DNA from: Phycisphaerae bacterium
Lineage (GTDB): Bacteria; Planctomycetota; Phycisphaerae; Sedimentisphaerales; Anaerobacaceae
Assembly (NCBI GenBank): GCA_030619925.1
Contig: JAUXAL010000003.1
Location: 24,692 to 88,691 of the forward strand
Direction of reading: 5' to 3'
Length of the DNA stretch: 64,000 bases
The notes below the pieces were generated by a model that searched no databases, was not told the DNA's origin, and saw only the letters and a list, made by a program, of their open reading frames with translations. The position numbers and the translations under genes were made by a program. Of the stretch, positions 42,839 to 50,404 are shown piece by piece. Each line of letters opens with the position of its first letter. Position 1 is the stretch's first letter.

Positions 42839-44671
42839 ATGCGGATTAACTTAAAACACATCTGGCAAAAGCTTTTGATGCTTCTGCGGTTATCGCCGTT
42901 GTCGCTGGCGAAAAAGTGCAGGCTCACTTTTGGCGCAGCGGTGGTCTTTATCTTGGCGCTCGCACTTCTTCTGCCCTACATCTGGATGGGCCAGCTTACA
43001 AAAAAGGGCCTGCTCGATACGGGACGGGCAAGGTCGCAGGCACTGCTTGACCGACACTTCCAGCTAAAAGGCCCAACTGAAACCGCCCTTCCGGCACTGG
43101 ACGAAACCGGGCTGGTGATAGATGTAAACGATCCCGAGATGCGATGGATTCGCTTTTCAAAGGAAATTGAGGGCCCGCCGACGGCCGGTAGGATCAAGGC
43201 CGCCGATGGCGGCCCACCTCGGGGGTTTCAAGAACAACTCCAGCAGTTGACCGACGAGCAGCAAGAGACGATTGAATATTTAAAAGCCGAGGAAGACAGA
43301 AACGACTATATCAGTTTTGTGAAAAAAGACGGCGTCCGTCACAGCAATTATATAAGAATCTTCAGAGCAACCGAAAGTTGTATAACATGCCATAATTCAC
43401 AGGGTTCCGCCAGCCCATTTAGCAAGAATGAGCCGATAGGTGCGGTGGTTATTCAATCCCGAGGACTCGGGAGCGAAGTGGCCAAAACGACCCTTTTAAA
43501 TCGCGTCTGGATAATCGTCGCCGGACTAATCGCTGGGACAGGGGCAATCGTTATGTTTTACTGGATCACGCAGCGGGTAATCCTTCGGCCCATCCGACAA
43601 CTACGGGCACTTGCAAACAACGTCACCGATGGAAACCTCGATATAAGAAGCTCGATAAAGACCGGCGACGAATATGAGAAGCTGGCCAACGCCTTCAACA
43701 ATATGCTGGACGGGCTGCTGGCGACACAGGAAAAACTGCGGCAGGCAAACAAACAACTCGATGCCAAAATAGCAGAGCTTTCAGAGCGAAATATCGAGCT
43801 GTTCAAGGCCAACAAGGTAAAGGGCGAATTCTTAGCCAATATCTCGCACGAGTTCAGAACTCCGTTGAACGCAATTCTGGGTTTTGCACAGGTCTTGCGC
43901 GAATCCGCCGACAAATGGCAAATCGAAAATCGAAAATCGAAAATCGAAAACCGCAAAAGGTATGCTGAAAACATCATCACCAGCGGAAACAGACTCCTGA
44001 ATATGGTTAATGACCTGCTCGACCTGGCAAAAACCCAGGCCGGAAAAATGGAACTGCACATAGAAAAGACCTCTGTGGCCAGTTTGCTTAAAGCTCTGGT
44101 ATCGTCTTTCTCACTGCTGACAAAAGAAAAGAAAATAAAAGTCAAACTACAGGTCGATTCTGACTTACCACCACTTACAACCGATACCGGCAAGGTCCAG
44201 CAGATACTGTACAATTTCCTGAGTAACGCGGTAAAGTTTACGCCCCCGCAGGGCAGAATTGAAATCCGAGCCGGCCGAAGGCCGGTCGGATCAAGGCCGC
44301 CGGCCGCCCCGCCGGAGGACTTCGGCGAGCTCAGTCGAGTCGCGGGCAGGAGCAAGGCCGCCGGCCGCCGGCCAAGGCAGGATGAAAAGATGGTCCGGAT
44401 TGCGGTAGCCGATACCGGCCCCGGCATTGCTGAGGCTGATAGGGAAAAGATATTCGAAAAATTCCGGCAGGTTGACGGCTCTATAACCCGCGAATCAACC
44501 GGCAGCGGCCTGGGACTTACCATCAGCACCGAATTAGCCGCTATGCTCGCAGGCAGTATCGGTATGGAAAGCGAGTGCGGCAAAGGCTCAACCTTCTGGC
44601 TCGACATCCCAATTACACTCACCAAAGAAAATGACCAGACCAATCGAGTCAAAGCGGTCAGTGGTAAGTAG
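42839..44671 (+). CDS. Sensor histidine kinase with CxxCH haem motif
   Basis: 610 residues; ATG at 42839 (the 15 codons upstream are repeat sequence). Two membrane helices flank an extracytoplasmic Tll0287/DUF3365-like domain that has C181-I-T-C-H185, a c-type haem motif. Then HAMP, a coiled coil, HisKA with H337 in ISHEFRTPLNAILGF, and HATPase (NFLSNAVKFTP, DTGPGI, GSGLGLTI). Inserts made of repeats: residues about 112-127 (gccggtaggatcaaggccgc), 359-372 (echo repeat of aaaatcg), and 477-515 (ggccgaaggccgg). Senses redox or a gas perhaps; its response regulator is not adjacent. Confidence 0.92.
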   Translation: MRINLKHIWQKLLMLLRLSPLSLAKKCRLTFGAAVVFILALALLLPYIWMGQLTKKGLLDTGRARSQALLDRHFQLKGPTETALPALDETGLVIDVNDPEMRWIRFSKEIEGPPTAGRIKAADGGPPRGFQEQLQQLTDEQQETIEYLKAEEDRNDYISFVKKDGVRHSNYIRIFRATESCITCHNSQGSASPFSKNEPIGAVVIQSRGLGSEVAKTTLLNRVWIIVAGLIAGTGAIVMFYWITQRVILRPIRQLRALANNVTDGNLDIRSSIKTGDEYEKLANAFNNMLDGLLATQEKLRQANKQLDAKIAELSERNIELFKANKVKGEFLANISHEFRTPLNAILGFAQVLRESADKWQIENRKSKIENRKRYAENIITSGNRLLNMVNDLLDLAKTQAGKMELHIEKTSVASLLKALVSSFSLLTKEKKIKVKLQVDSDLPPLTTDTGKVQQILYNFLSNAVKFTPPQGRIEIRAGRRPVGSRPPAAPPEDFGELSRVAGRSKAAGRRPRQDEKMVRIAVADTGPGIAEADREKIFEKFRQVDGSITRESTGSGLGLTISTELAAMLAGSIGMESECGKGSTFWLDIPITLTKENDQTNRVKAVSGK

Positions 44672-44728
44672 CTGACCAGCAATAATTAGCAACTGGTAAT
44701 TATTTAACCAAAACCATAAGGAGAGATT

Positions 44729-46852
44729 ATGCGTCTGATGCCTTCGTTTTTGTTTCTTCTTCTATTTGCAAGCGCTGGCTCTATTAACGGGACCCCGCTT
44801 TCATCCTCCGTAGCACAGCTAATGCGGAGGACGTGTCGCGGGAACCCTGCAGCTTCTCTCGACCAGACTCACCCGTTCTCCGTTCATGATATGCTGGCGA
44901 TGGCCAGGCTCTCCGATCCCCAGGTTTCACCAGACGGCAGATGGATTGTCTTTGTGCTGCGCGAAACCGACCTCGAAGCAAACAAGGGGCGAACCGACCT
45001 CTGGCTGGTCAGCGCAGACGGCACAGGCCTTCGCCGCCTGACCTCCCACCCCCAAGCCGACTCAAATCCTCGCTGGGCGTTTGACGCCAAGTCTGTCTGG
45101 TTCATATCCACTCGCTCCGGGTCTTCACAGGTTTGGCGCATTCGAATTGATGGCGGCGAGGCCGAACAAGTTACAAACCAGCCTCTTGACGTCGGAAATT
45201 TGGTCGTCTCGCCCGGCGGAAAGCACATAGCTTTTACTATGGAGGTCTTTCCTGACTGCGGCACTGTAGCACGCACAAAGGACAGACTCGACGAAATCAA
45301 GGCAACAAAAGCAAGCGGACGGATTTACGAGCGGACATTTGTTCGGCACTGGGATACCTGGAAAGACGGCCGACGCTCACACTTGTTCGTGATGCCCTCG
45401 ACGGGAGGGCAAGCAGCCGATGTGATGCTCGGTACCGATGCCGATACACCTTCCAAACCCTTCGGCGGCCCGGAGGAAATTACATTCACGCCGAACGGCA
45501 AAGGCCTTGTCTTTACCGCCCGCGATGTGGGCCGAGAAGAACCCTGGTCAACAAACTTCGACCTTTATTGGGTGCCCGTTGACGGCTCTGAACCGCCGAA
45601 ATGTCTAACTGAGGAAAACAAAGCATGGGACAGTCATCCGGTTTTTTCACCGGACGGCAGGACTTTTACCTACTTAGCTATGGCCAAGCCCGGTTATGAG
45701 TCTGACCGCTTTCGAATTGTCCTGCGCCGCTGGCCCGGCGGTAAGAAGCGGGTCTTGACAGAAAGTTGGGACCGCAGCCCTTCGTCGATCTGCTTCTCGG
45801 CAGACGGCAAAACGCTCTACGCCACAGCGGCTAATACAGGCCAAAAATCTTTGTTCGCCATTAATGTGAAAACCGGCACGGTTCAAACCATCGTCAAGGA
45901 AGGTAGCGTCAGTTCACCCGGCATCGCAGGAGGCAGGATCATTTACGGCCTGAATAACCTGCGTTCGCCGGTGGAACTGTATATAGTTAGACCTAACGGC
46001 AGCGATGTACGTAAAATCACCAATATCAACTCAAGAAAAGTCGCCGCAGTCCGCATGGGTGATTATGAACAGTTTACATTCAGAGGATGGAACAATGAGA
46101 CGGTTTACTGCTACGTCGTCAAGCCCGTGGATTTTAGCCCCAGCCGGAAATACCCCGTGGCCTTTTTGATTCACGGCGGGCCCCAGGGTTCTTTTGGCAA
46201 CACCTTTCATTACCGCTGGAACCCGCAAGCCTATGCGGGAGCAGGCTACGCAGCCGTCATGGTGGATTTCCACGGCTCGGTCGGATACGGACAGGCCTTT
46301 ACCGACTCCATCCGAGGCGATTGGGGCGGTAAACCTCTGGAAGACTTACAGAAAGGCCTAGCTGCTGCCTTAGAGCGCTATCCCTGGATGGATGGCCACA
46401 GAGTCGGTGCGCTGGGTGCTTCTTTCGGCGGTTATATGGTTAACTGGATCGCCGGTAACTGGCCTGACCGCTTCCACTGTCTGGTAAATCACGACGGCAA
46501 CCTGGATGAACGGATGGCCTACTTTGACACCGACGAACTCTGGTTCCCCGAGTGGGACCACCTCGGCACGCCCTGGGACAACCCGGCCGGCTACGAGAAG
46601 CACAACCCGGTAAACTTCGTCAGGAACTGGAAAACCCCAATGCTGGTTATCCACGGCGCGCTGGATTTTCGGGTGGCTGATACCCAGGGACTGTCAACCT
46701 TTACTGCCCTCCAGCGTCTCGGCATTGAGAGCAAACTGCTGTACTTTCCTGATGAAAACCACTGGGTGCTCAAGCCGGCAAATTGCATTCTCTGGCACGA
46801 AACAGTGCTCGGCTGGATAGACCGTTGGCTGAAACTCGCCGAAGGCCGGTAG
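44729..46852 (+). CDS. S9 family dipeptidyl/acylaminoacyl peptidase
   Basis: 707 residues, aggagag site, signal-like N-terminus. N-terminal WD40-like propeller with repeated SPDGRWIVFV, SADGKTLYA, FSPDGRTFTYLA motifs, then alpha/beta hydrolase: HGGPQG oxyanion loop, catalytic Ser565 in GASFGGYMVNW, Asp in HGALDFRV, and His in DENHW. Prolyl oligopeptidase family, cleaves small peptides in the envelope. N-terminal segment NGTPLSSSVAQLMRRTCRGN is encoded by a composite palindrome (44789-44847, gggaccccgc/gcgggaaccc). Confidence 0.92.
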   Translation: MRLMPSFLFLLLFASAGSINGTPLSSSVAQLMRRTCRGNPAASLDQTHPFSVHDMLAMARLSDPQVSPDGRWIVFVLRETDLEANKGRTDLWLVSADGTGLRRLTSHPQADSNPRWAFDAKSVWFISTRSGSSQVWRIRIDGGEAEQVTNQPLDVGNLVVSPGGKHIAFTMEVFPDCGTVARTKDRLDEIKATKASGRIYERTFVRHWDTWKDGRRSHLFVMPSTGGQAADVMLGTDADTPSKPFGGPEEITFTPNGKGLVFTARDVGREEPWSTNFDLYWVPVDGSEPPKCLTEENKAWDSHPVFSPDGRTFTYLAMAKPGYESDRFRIVLRRWPGGKKRVLTESWDRSPSSICFSADGKTLYATAANTGQKSLFAINVKTGTVQTIVKEGSVSSPGIAGGRIIYGLNNLRSPVELYIVRPNGSDVRKITNINSRKVAAVRMGDYEQFTFRGWNNETVYCYVVKPVDFSPSRKYPVAFLIHGGPQGSFGNTFHYRWNPQAYAGAGYAAVMVDFHGSVGYGQAFTDSIRGDWGGKPLEDLQKGLAAALERYPWMDGHRVGALGASFGGYMVNWIAGNWPDRFHCLVNHDGNLDERMAYFDTDELWFPEWDHLGTPWDNPAGYEKHNPVNFVRNWKTPMLVIHGALDFRVADTQGLSTFTALQRLGIESKLLYFPDENHWVLKPANCILWHETVLGWIDRWLKLAEGR
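44789..44847 (+). repeat. Composite palindrome inside the S9 peptidase gene
   Basis: gggaccccgc (44789-44798) pairs with gcgggaaccc (44838-44847), and cctccg (44805-44810) with cggagg (44825-44830) inside. In frame. Same family as 57259, 48210 and 54021. Confidence 0.7.
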
Positions 46853-46874
46853 GGTCAAGGCCGCCGCGGGAACC
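46838..46874 (+). repeat. Palindrome gccgaaggccgg at the peptidase stop codon
   Basis: gccgaaggccggtagggtca supplies the last codons and the stop of the peptidase, followed by aaggccgccgcgggaacc. Same family as copies at 43172, 44270, 47943, 48010. Confidence 0.7.
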
Positions 46875-46925
46875 AAAAAATGGTTATTGATTATTGATAA
46901 TCGATAATTTAATATCTTACTAAGA

Positions 46926-47030
46926 ATCAGGAGTCAGAAGTTAGATATCAGAAGTCAGATGCCAGAAGTCAGATGTCAGAAATCGGATGTCAGATTTTTC
47001 TGTTTTCTGTCCTCTGTCTTCTGTTTTCTA
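46926..47030 (+). repeat. Echo repeat agaagtcagatgtc with inverted partner
   Basis: Words gtcagaagttagatatc, agaagtcagatgccag, aagtcagatgtcag, atcggatgtcag run first, then complementary words ttctgttttctgtcctctg and tcttctgttttct. Could fold as a long hairpin just before coaD; the coaD start lies 15 bases beyond. Confidence 0.7.
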
Positions 47031-47045
47031 TGATAGGGTGTACTG

Positions 47046-47549
47046 ATGGGTAAGAAATTTGTTAGAGCGATTTTCCCCGGCTCGTTCGACCCGATTACAA
47101 ACGGGCATTTGGACGTTATCAACCGCGGCATGAAGCTCTTTGACGAGCTTATACTTGCCGTTGGGCGAAGTCCGGTCAAAAATCAGCTCTTCACGCCCGA
47201 AGAACGCGTGGAGATGATAGCTGAACTAATCCGCCAAAGGCGGATGCCGGGCGTCTCGGTGGAAAGTTTCGACGGGCTGACTGTTGAATACGCTGCTAAA
47301 AAAAAGGCTGATTTCATACTGCGCGGCCTGCGAAGTCTTACCGACGTTCAATATGAATTCCAGCTTGCTATGACCAACCGGGCTGTAGCCGGCATAGAAA
47401 CCGTCTTTATTATGACCAGTGAACAATATGGCTTCACCAGTTCGACCCTGATTCGTGAGGTTGCTTCGTTGGGCGGCGACCTCTCAAATTTGATCCCGGA
47501 AAATATCTATAATCGGCTGAAACAACGCCTTAAAAAAAGTAAAAAGTAA
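47046..47549 (+). CDS. coaD: Phosphopantetheine adenylyltransferase
   Basis: 167 residues. FPGSFDPITNGHLDVINRG is the nucleotidyltransferase loop with the HxGH-like TNGHLD, LAVGRSPVKNQLF the second loop, and the ISSTLIREV-like SSTLIREVASLGG (TSSTL here) the C-terminal signature. Transfers AMP to phosphopantetheine in CoA synthesis. Follows echo repeats, no clear ribosome site other than agggtg. Confidence 0.97.
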   Translation: MGKKFVRAIFPGSFDPITNGHLDVINRGMKLFDELILAVGRSPVKNQLFTPEERVEMIAELIRQRRMPGVSVESFDGLTVEYAAKKKADFILRGLRSLTDVQYEFQLAMTNRAVAGIETVFIMTSEQYGFTSSTLIREVASLGGDLSNLIPENIYNRLKQRLKKSKK

Positions 47550-47554
47550 AAGGG

Positions 47555-47609
47555 ATACTCGATGCTCGTAGAAGAGGAGAATCGAGTACCGAGTATCGAG
47601 TATCGAGAC
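47555..47609 (+). repeat. Echo repeat between coaD and the QueD-like gene
   Basis: ggatactcgatgctcgtaga and ggagaatcgagtaccgag, tatcgagtatcgagac: last unit abuts the start codon at 47610. Confidence 0.75.
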
Positions 47610-48026
47610 ATGTTTACGGTGAGCGTTGAAACACATTTTCGAGCATCGCATCAACTGGTCTTACAGGACGGCTCAAAAGAACGCGTGCACTATCATAACT
47701 GGTCGGTCACCGCTGATGTCAGCAGCAAAAAGCTCAACAGCAGCGGAGTTGTGATGGACTTTCACAGACTCAAGGCGGCGGTCGATAATATCGTGGCCGA
47801 GCTCGATAATACGGCGTTGCACAGAACCGATTATTTTCGGCGGAACAACCCGTCAGCCGAGAACGTAGCCAAATACATATATGAAAAACTTGAGCCAAAA
47901 TTGCCCAAAGGCGTCAAACTCCGAAGTATCAGGGTTGTTGAGGGGCCGGCCCGCCGAAGGCCGGCAGGATCAAGGCTGCCGGTGGCAGCCTGCTCGGCAA
48001 AATTCGCCCCCGCCGAAGGCCGGTAA
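47610..48026 (+). CDS. QueD/6-pyruvoyl tetrahydropterin synthase-like protein without catalytic Cys
   Basis: 138 residues from MFTVSVETHFRASHQL; the ATG directly follows an echo repeat. Zinc ligands are visible (SHQL and HYHNW) and SGVVMDFHRLKAAV and LDNTALHR fit the family. The Cys four residues before the first His of HGH in QueD is Lys here (SKERVHYH), so the usual QueD chemistry is uncertain. Residues about 112-128 are an in-frame palindromic insertion (47943-47990) separating VVEGP and CSAKF, which in relatives adjoin. Ends in a second copy of the palindrome. Confidence 0.75.
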   Translation: MFTVSVETHFRASHQLVLQDGSKERVHYHNWSVTADVSSKKLNSSGVVMDFHRLKAAVDNIVAELDNTALHRTDYFRRNNPSAENVAKYIYEKLEPKLPKGVKLRSIRVVEGPARRRPAGSRLPVAACSAKFAPAEGR

Positions 48027-48052
48027 GATCAAGGCCGCCAGTGCCGGCACCC
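47943..48052 (+). repeat. Two copies of the gccgaaggccgg palindrome
   Basis: First copy 47943-47990 (ccgccgaaggccggcaggat, caaggctgccggtggcagcc), second copy 48010-48052 (cgccgaaggccggtaagatc, aaggccgccag). The first lies in frame in the QueD-like gene; the second provides its stop codon. Confidence 0.8.
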
Positions 48053-48427
48053 CAAACACAAAAAATTTGTGCTTGGCAAGGCGACAAATAAATAAATCGG
48101 CCTGTAGCCGGTTCATAAATTTGACGATATTTTCAAGGGTTCCCATTTTGCAAAATACCGCAAAACGGGGCCTCTAAATGTCCTTCCTGCGTAAGGTTGT
48201 TGCCCCTGCGAGGGACCCCGCCTTGTGGGAAGCCAAAAATGAGCATATAATGGATTTGGTTCCCGTTGGATTTTATCCAGCACTACGGTGCAAAGTGGTA
48301 GTGACAAGAAAACGAAATTTTGGTATAATAATAAAGAGTAAAGCTTGATGCCGGCGAATTGGCGAGTAGCTAATTGGCAGGTATTTAACCATATAACCAA
48401 TTGTGAGTGTTGAGAGCCGAGTTAATT
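48053..48427. other. Repeat-rich spacer before mcsA
   Basis: Contains a palindrome gttcccattttgcaaaatac with gcaaaacggggcc (48137-48178), related to inserts in dnaA and mnmE, and gggaccccgccttgtgggaa (48210-48230). No gene seen. Confidence 0.5.
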
Positions 48428-48925
48428 ATGCAATGTCAGATTTGCGACAAAAATAATGCGACTATTCATCTAACTGAGATTGCCAACGGGACACGCACCG
48501 AGATGCATATTTGCGAGCACTGCGCTGCCGAGCAGGGCATAGCCGTCAAGAGCCATATTCCTATAAATGAACTGCTCAGCAGCTTACTTGCCGTCCAGCC
48601 CGCAGACGATGAGCTCTCCGGCCCTTCAGAGCAGAAGGTCTCGTGCCCGAACTGCGGCTTTACACTGGATCAGTTCCGCAAGGAAGGACTCCTGGGCTGT
48701 CCCCATGATTATGAGATTTTTGAGAAATCGCTTCGGCCACTTATCGAAAAAGCCCACAACGGCAAGACAACTCACTGCGGCAAGCTGCCTTCAAAGACGC
48801 CGCAGGACTCAAAAAAGCAAATGCATATCTTAAACCTGCGTCAGCAACTCGAAGCTGCGGTGCAAAGCGAAGATTACGAGCTCGCCGCCAAATTGCGGGA
48901 CAAAATAAACCAAAACGAAAAGTAA
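48428..48925 (+). CDS. mcsA: UvrB/UvrC-motif zinc protein, McsA-like
   Basis: 165 residues from MQCQICDKNNATIHLTEI (ATG at 48428). Two CxxC pairs near the start (CQIC, CEHC) and another (CPNC), then the C-terminal UvrB motif LRQQLEAAVQSEDYELAAKL. In Firmicutes McsA activates the protein-arginine kinase McsB. The next gene is McsB, so this is the activator. The pair lies upstream of dnaK, suggesting a stress-proteostasis group. Confidence 0.88.
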   Translation: MQCQICDKNNATIHLTEIANGTRTEMHICEHCAAEQGIAVKSHIPINELLSSLLAVQPADDELSGPSEQKVSCPNCGFTLDQFRKEGLLGCPHDYEIFEKSLRPLIEKAHNGKTTHCGKLPSKTPQDSKKQMHILNLRQQLEAAVQSEDYELAAKLRDKINQNEK

Positions 48926-48954
48926 AAGGCTGCACATTATACGCAATACGATAT

Positions 48955-50097
48955 ATGAAACTGACAGACATAAGTAATGACATAAACGAATGGTTTAACG
49001 GCTCCGGGCCGTTAGCCGATATCGTTATTTCCTCACGGATTCGCCTGGCCAGGAACATTGCCGGCTACAAATTCCTGAGCCGCTGCTCAAATGCTGAAAA
49101 AGCTGAAATACTTAAAAAGTTAAGAGATGTGCTAATGTCGCTCGAGCTTGGCGATAAAGTCTTCTATATCAGCGTGGACAAGGCCTCGACTCTAAACAGA
49201 CATTTCCTGATGGAACGGCATCTTATCAGCCGGCATCACGCCTTCGGCAAGGGTCCGCGAGGTGTCGTTATTGCCCAGCGCGAATTTTTCACAGCTATGA
49301 TTAACGAAGAGGATCATTTGCGAATCCAGGTGTTAAAAGCCGGCTGTCAGCTATCCCAATGTGCCAAACAGATAAACCACATCGACGATATGATAGAGCA
49401 AAAGATCGACTACGCCTTCAACCCTCGTTATGGGTACCTGACAGCCTGCCCTACAAATCTGGGTACGGGAATAAGGGTTTCGGTAATGCTGCATCTGCCC
49501 GCTCTGAAAATGACAGGCCAGATAGAGAAGTTTTTCAATGCCGCAAGGGATATGAGCTTGGCCGTGCGCGGGCTTTTCGGCGAAGGCACCGAGGCGGCAA
49601 GTGATTTATATCAGATATCCAATCAGGTTACCCTGGGCATATCAGAGTCGGACAGCGTCTCGCAATTTGAAAACGCCATCATCCCTGAAATAGTCGAATA
49701 CGAAAATGCCGCAAGAAGTCAACTGCTCTCTAAGCAGCCTGATATTCTCGACGACAAAATCTCTCGGGCGATGGCGCTGCTGCAAAACGCCCATCTGATA
49801 AGTTCGCAGGAGGCGTTATTCTTGCTAAGCCACCTGCGATTGGGCATCAATATGCACGAGCATATGGGGGCCTCGACTCCTGCGATAGAAAAGCTTCGCA
49901 CGCTCTGCGACATCGGCGGCGACGCGGACAAGGCACACAGCCTTTCCATTGCGACCATAAATCGGCTATTTATGCTGACTCTGCCGGCTCACCTGCAGCT
50001 AAACTACGGCAAACCACTGGATCCTACTCATAGAGACGCACTTCGAGCCAAAATCATCCGCTCAGCCCTCAACCAGGATACGCCGCAAAAAAGCTAA
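48955..50097 (+). CDS. mcsB: Protein arginine kinase
   Basis: 380 residues, phosphagen kinase fold. VISSRIRLARNIAGYKF, NEEDHLRIQ (catalytic Glu region) and CPTNLGTGIRVSVMLHLPAL are diagnostic of ATP:guanido phosphotransferases of the McsB type, which phosphorylate Arg in proteins. Slightly longer than the Bacillus enzyme with a C-terminal helical part. Follows mcsA by 29 bases. Start lies in a repeat-like stretch (tacgcaatacgatatatgaa). ClpC partner not in this window. Confidence 0.94.
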   Translation: MKLTDISNDINEWFNGSGPLADIVISSRIRLARNIAGYKFLSRCSNAEKAEILKKLRDVLMSLELGDKVFYISVDKASTLNRHFLMERHLISRHHAFGKGPRGVVIAQREFFTAMINEEDHLRIQVLKAGCQLSQCAKQINHIDDMIEQKIDYAFNPRYGYLTACPTNLGTGIRVSVMLHLPALKMTGQIEKFFNAARDMSLAVRGLFGEGTEAASDLYQISNQVTLGISESDSVSQFENAIIPEIVEYENAARSQLLSKQPDILDDKISRAMALLQNAHLISSQEALFLLSHLRLGINMHEHMGASTPAIEKLRTLCDIGGDADKAHSLSIATINRLFMLTLPAHLQLNYGKPLDPTHRDALRAKIIRSALNQDTPQKS

Positions 50098-50133
50098 TAG
50101 CTTTTAAAGCTACCTCGAAAACATGAAAAAAAA

Positions 50134-50208
50134 TGTCATGCTGAACGAAGTGAAGAATCTGGCTGGCGAAAAGGATTTGAGATTCTTCGGCTGCGCCTCA
50201 GAATGACA
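50134..50208. repeat. MITE-like element tgtcatgctgaacg
   Basis: Ends tgtcatgctgaacgaagtga and the inverted tgtcattctgaggcgcagcc; interior gaagaatctgg…gattcttcgg. About 75 bp; same family as 40451 and 54307. Confidence 0.8.
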
Positions 50209-50343
50209 ATGGTATAAACCAGCCGAATCTGCCAAAATGGCACATTGAATTGACATCGGGAAAATCAAAAACTGTACCTCGGAAAAAGCTAACTCCTTAT
50301 AGCTAAATAGGTTAAATAGCTCAATTCGATACTTAATCATATC

Positions 50344-50359
50344 TGGCACGTCTTTTGCA
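50344..50359 (+). promoter_or_regulatory. Consensus sigma-54 promoter in front of dnaK
   Basis: tggcacgtcttttgca fits TGGCACRNNNNTTGCW at all defined positions, with the GG and GC separated by ten bases. Expected start of transcription about 12 bases downstream of the GC, 35 bases before the dnaK ATG. Confidence 0.7.
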
Positions 50360-50404
50360 CATCTGGAGCCTATGAGATGAAATTATTGCGAAAGGAACGT
50401 AAAT

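Noticed and set aside
43558-44682. Minus-strand 374-codon frame
   Set aside because: Exact antisense of the sensor kinase; Ser/Leu-rich shadow.
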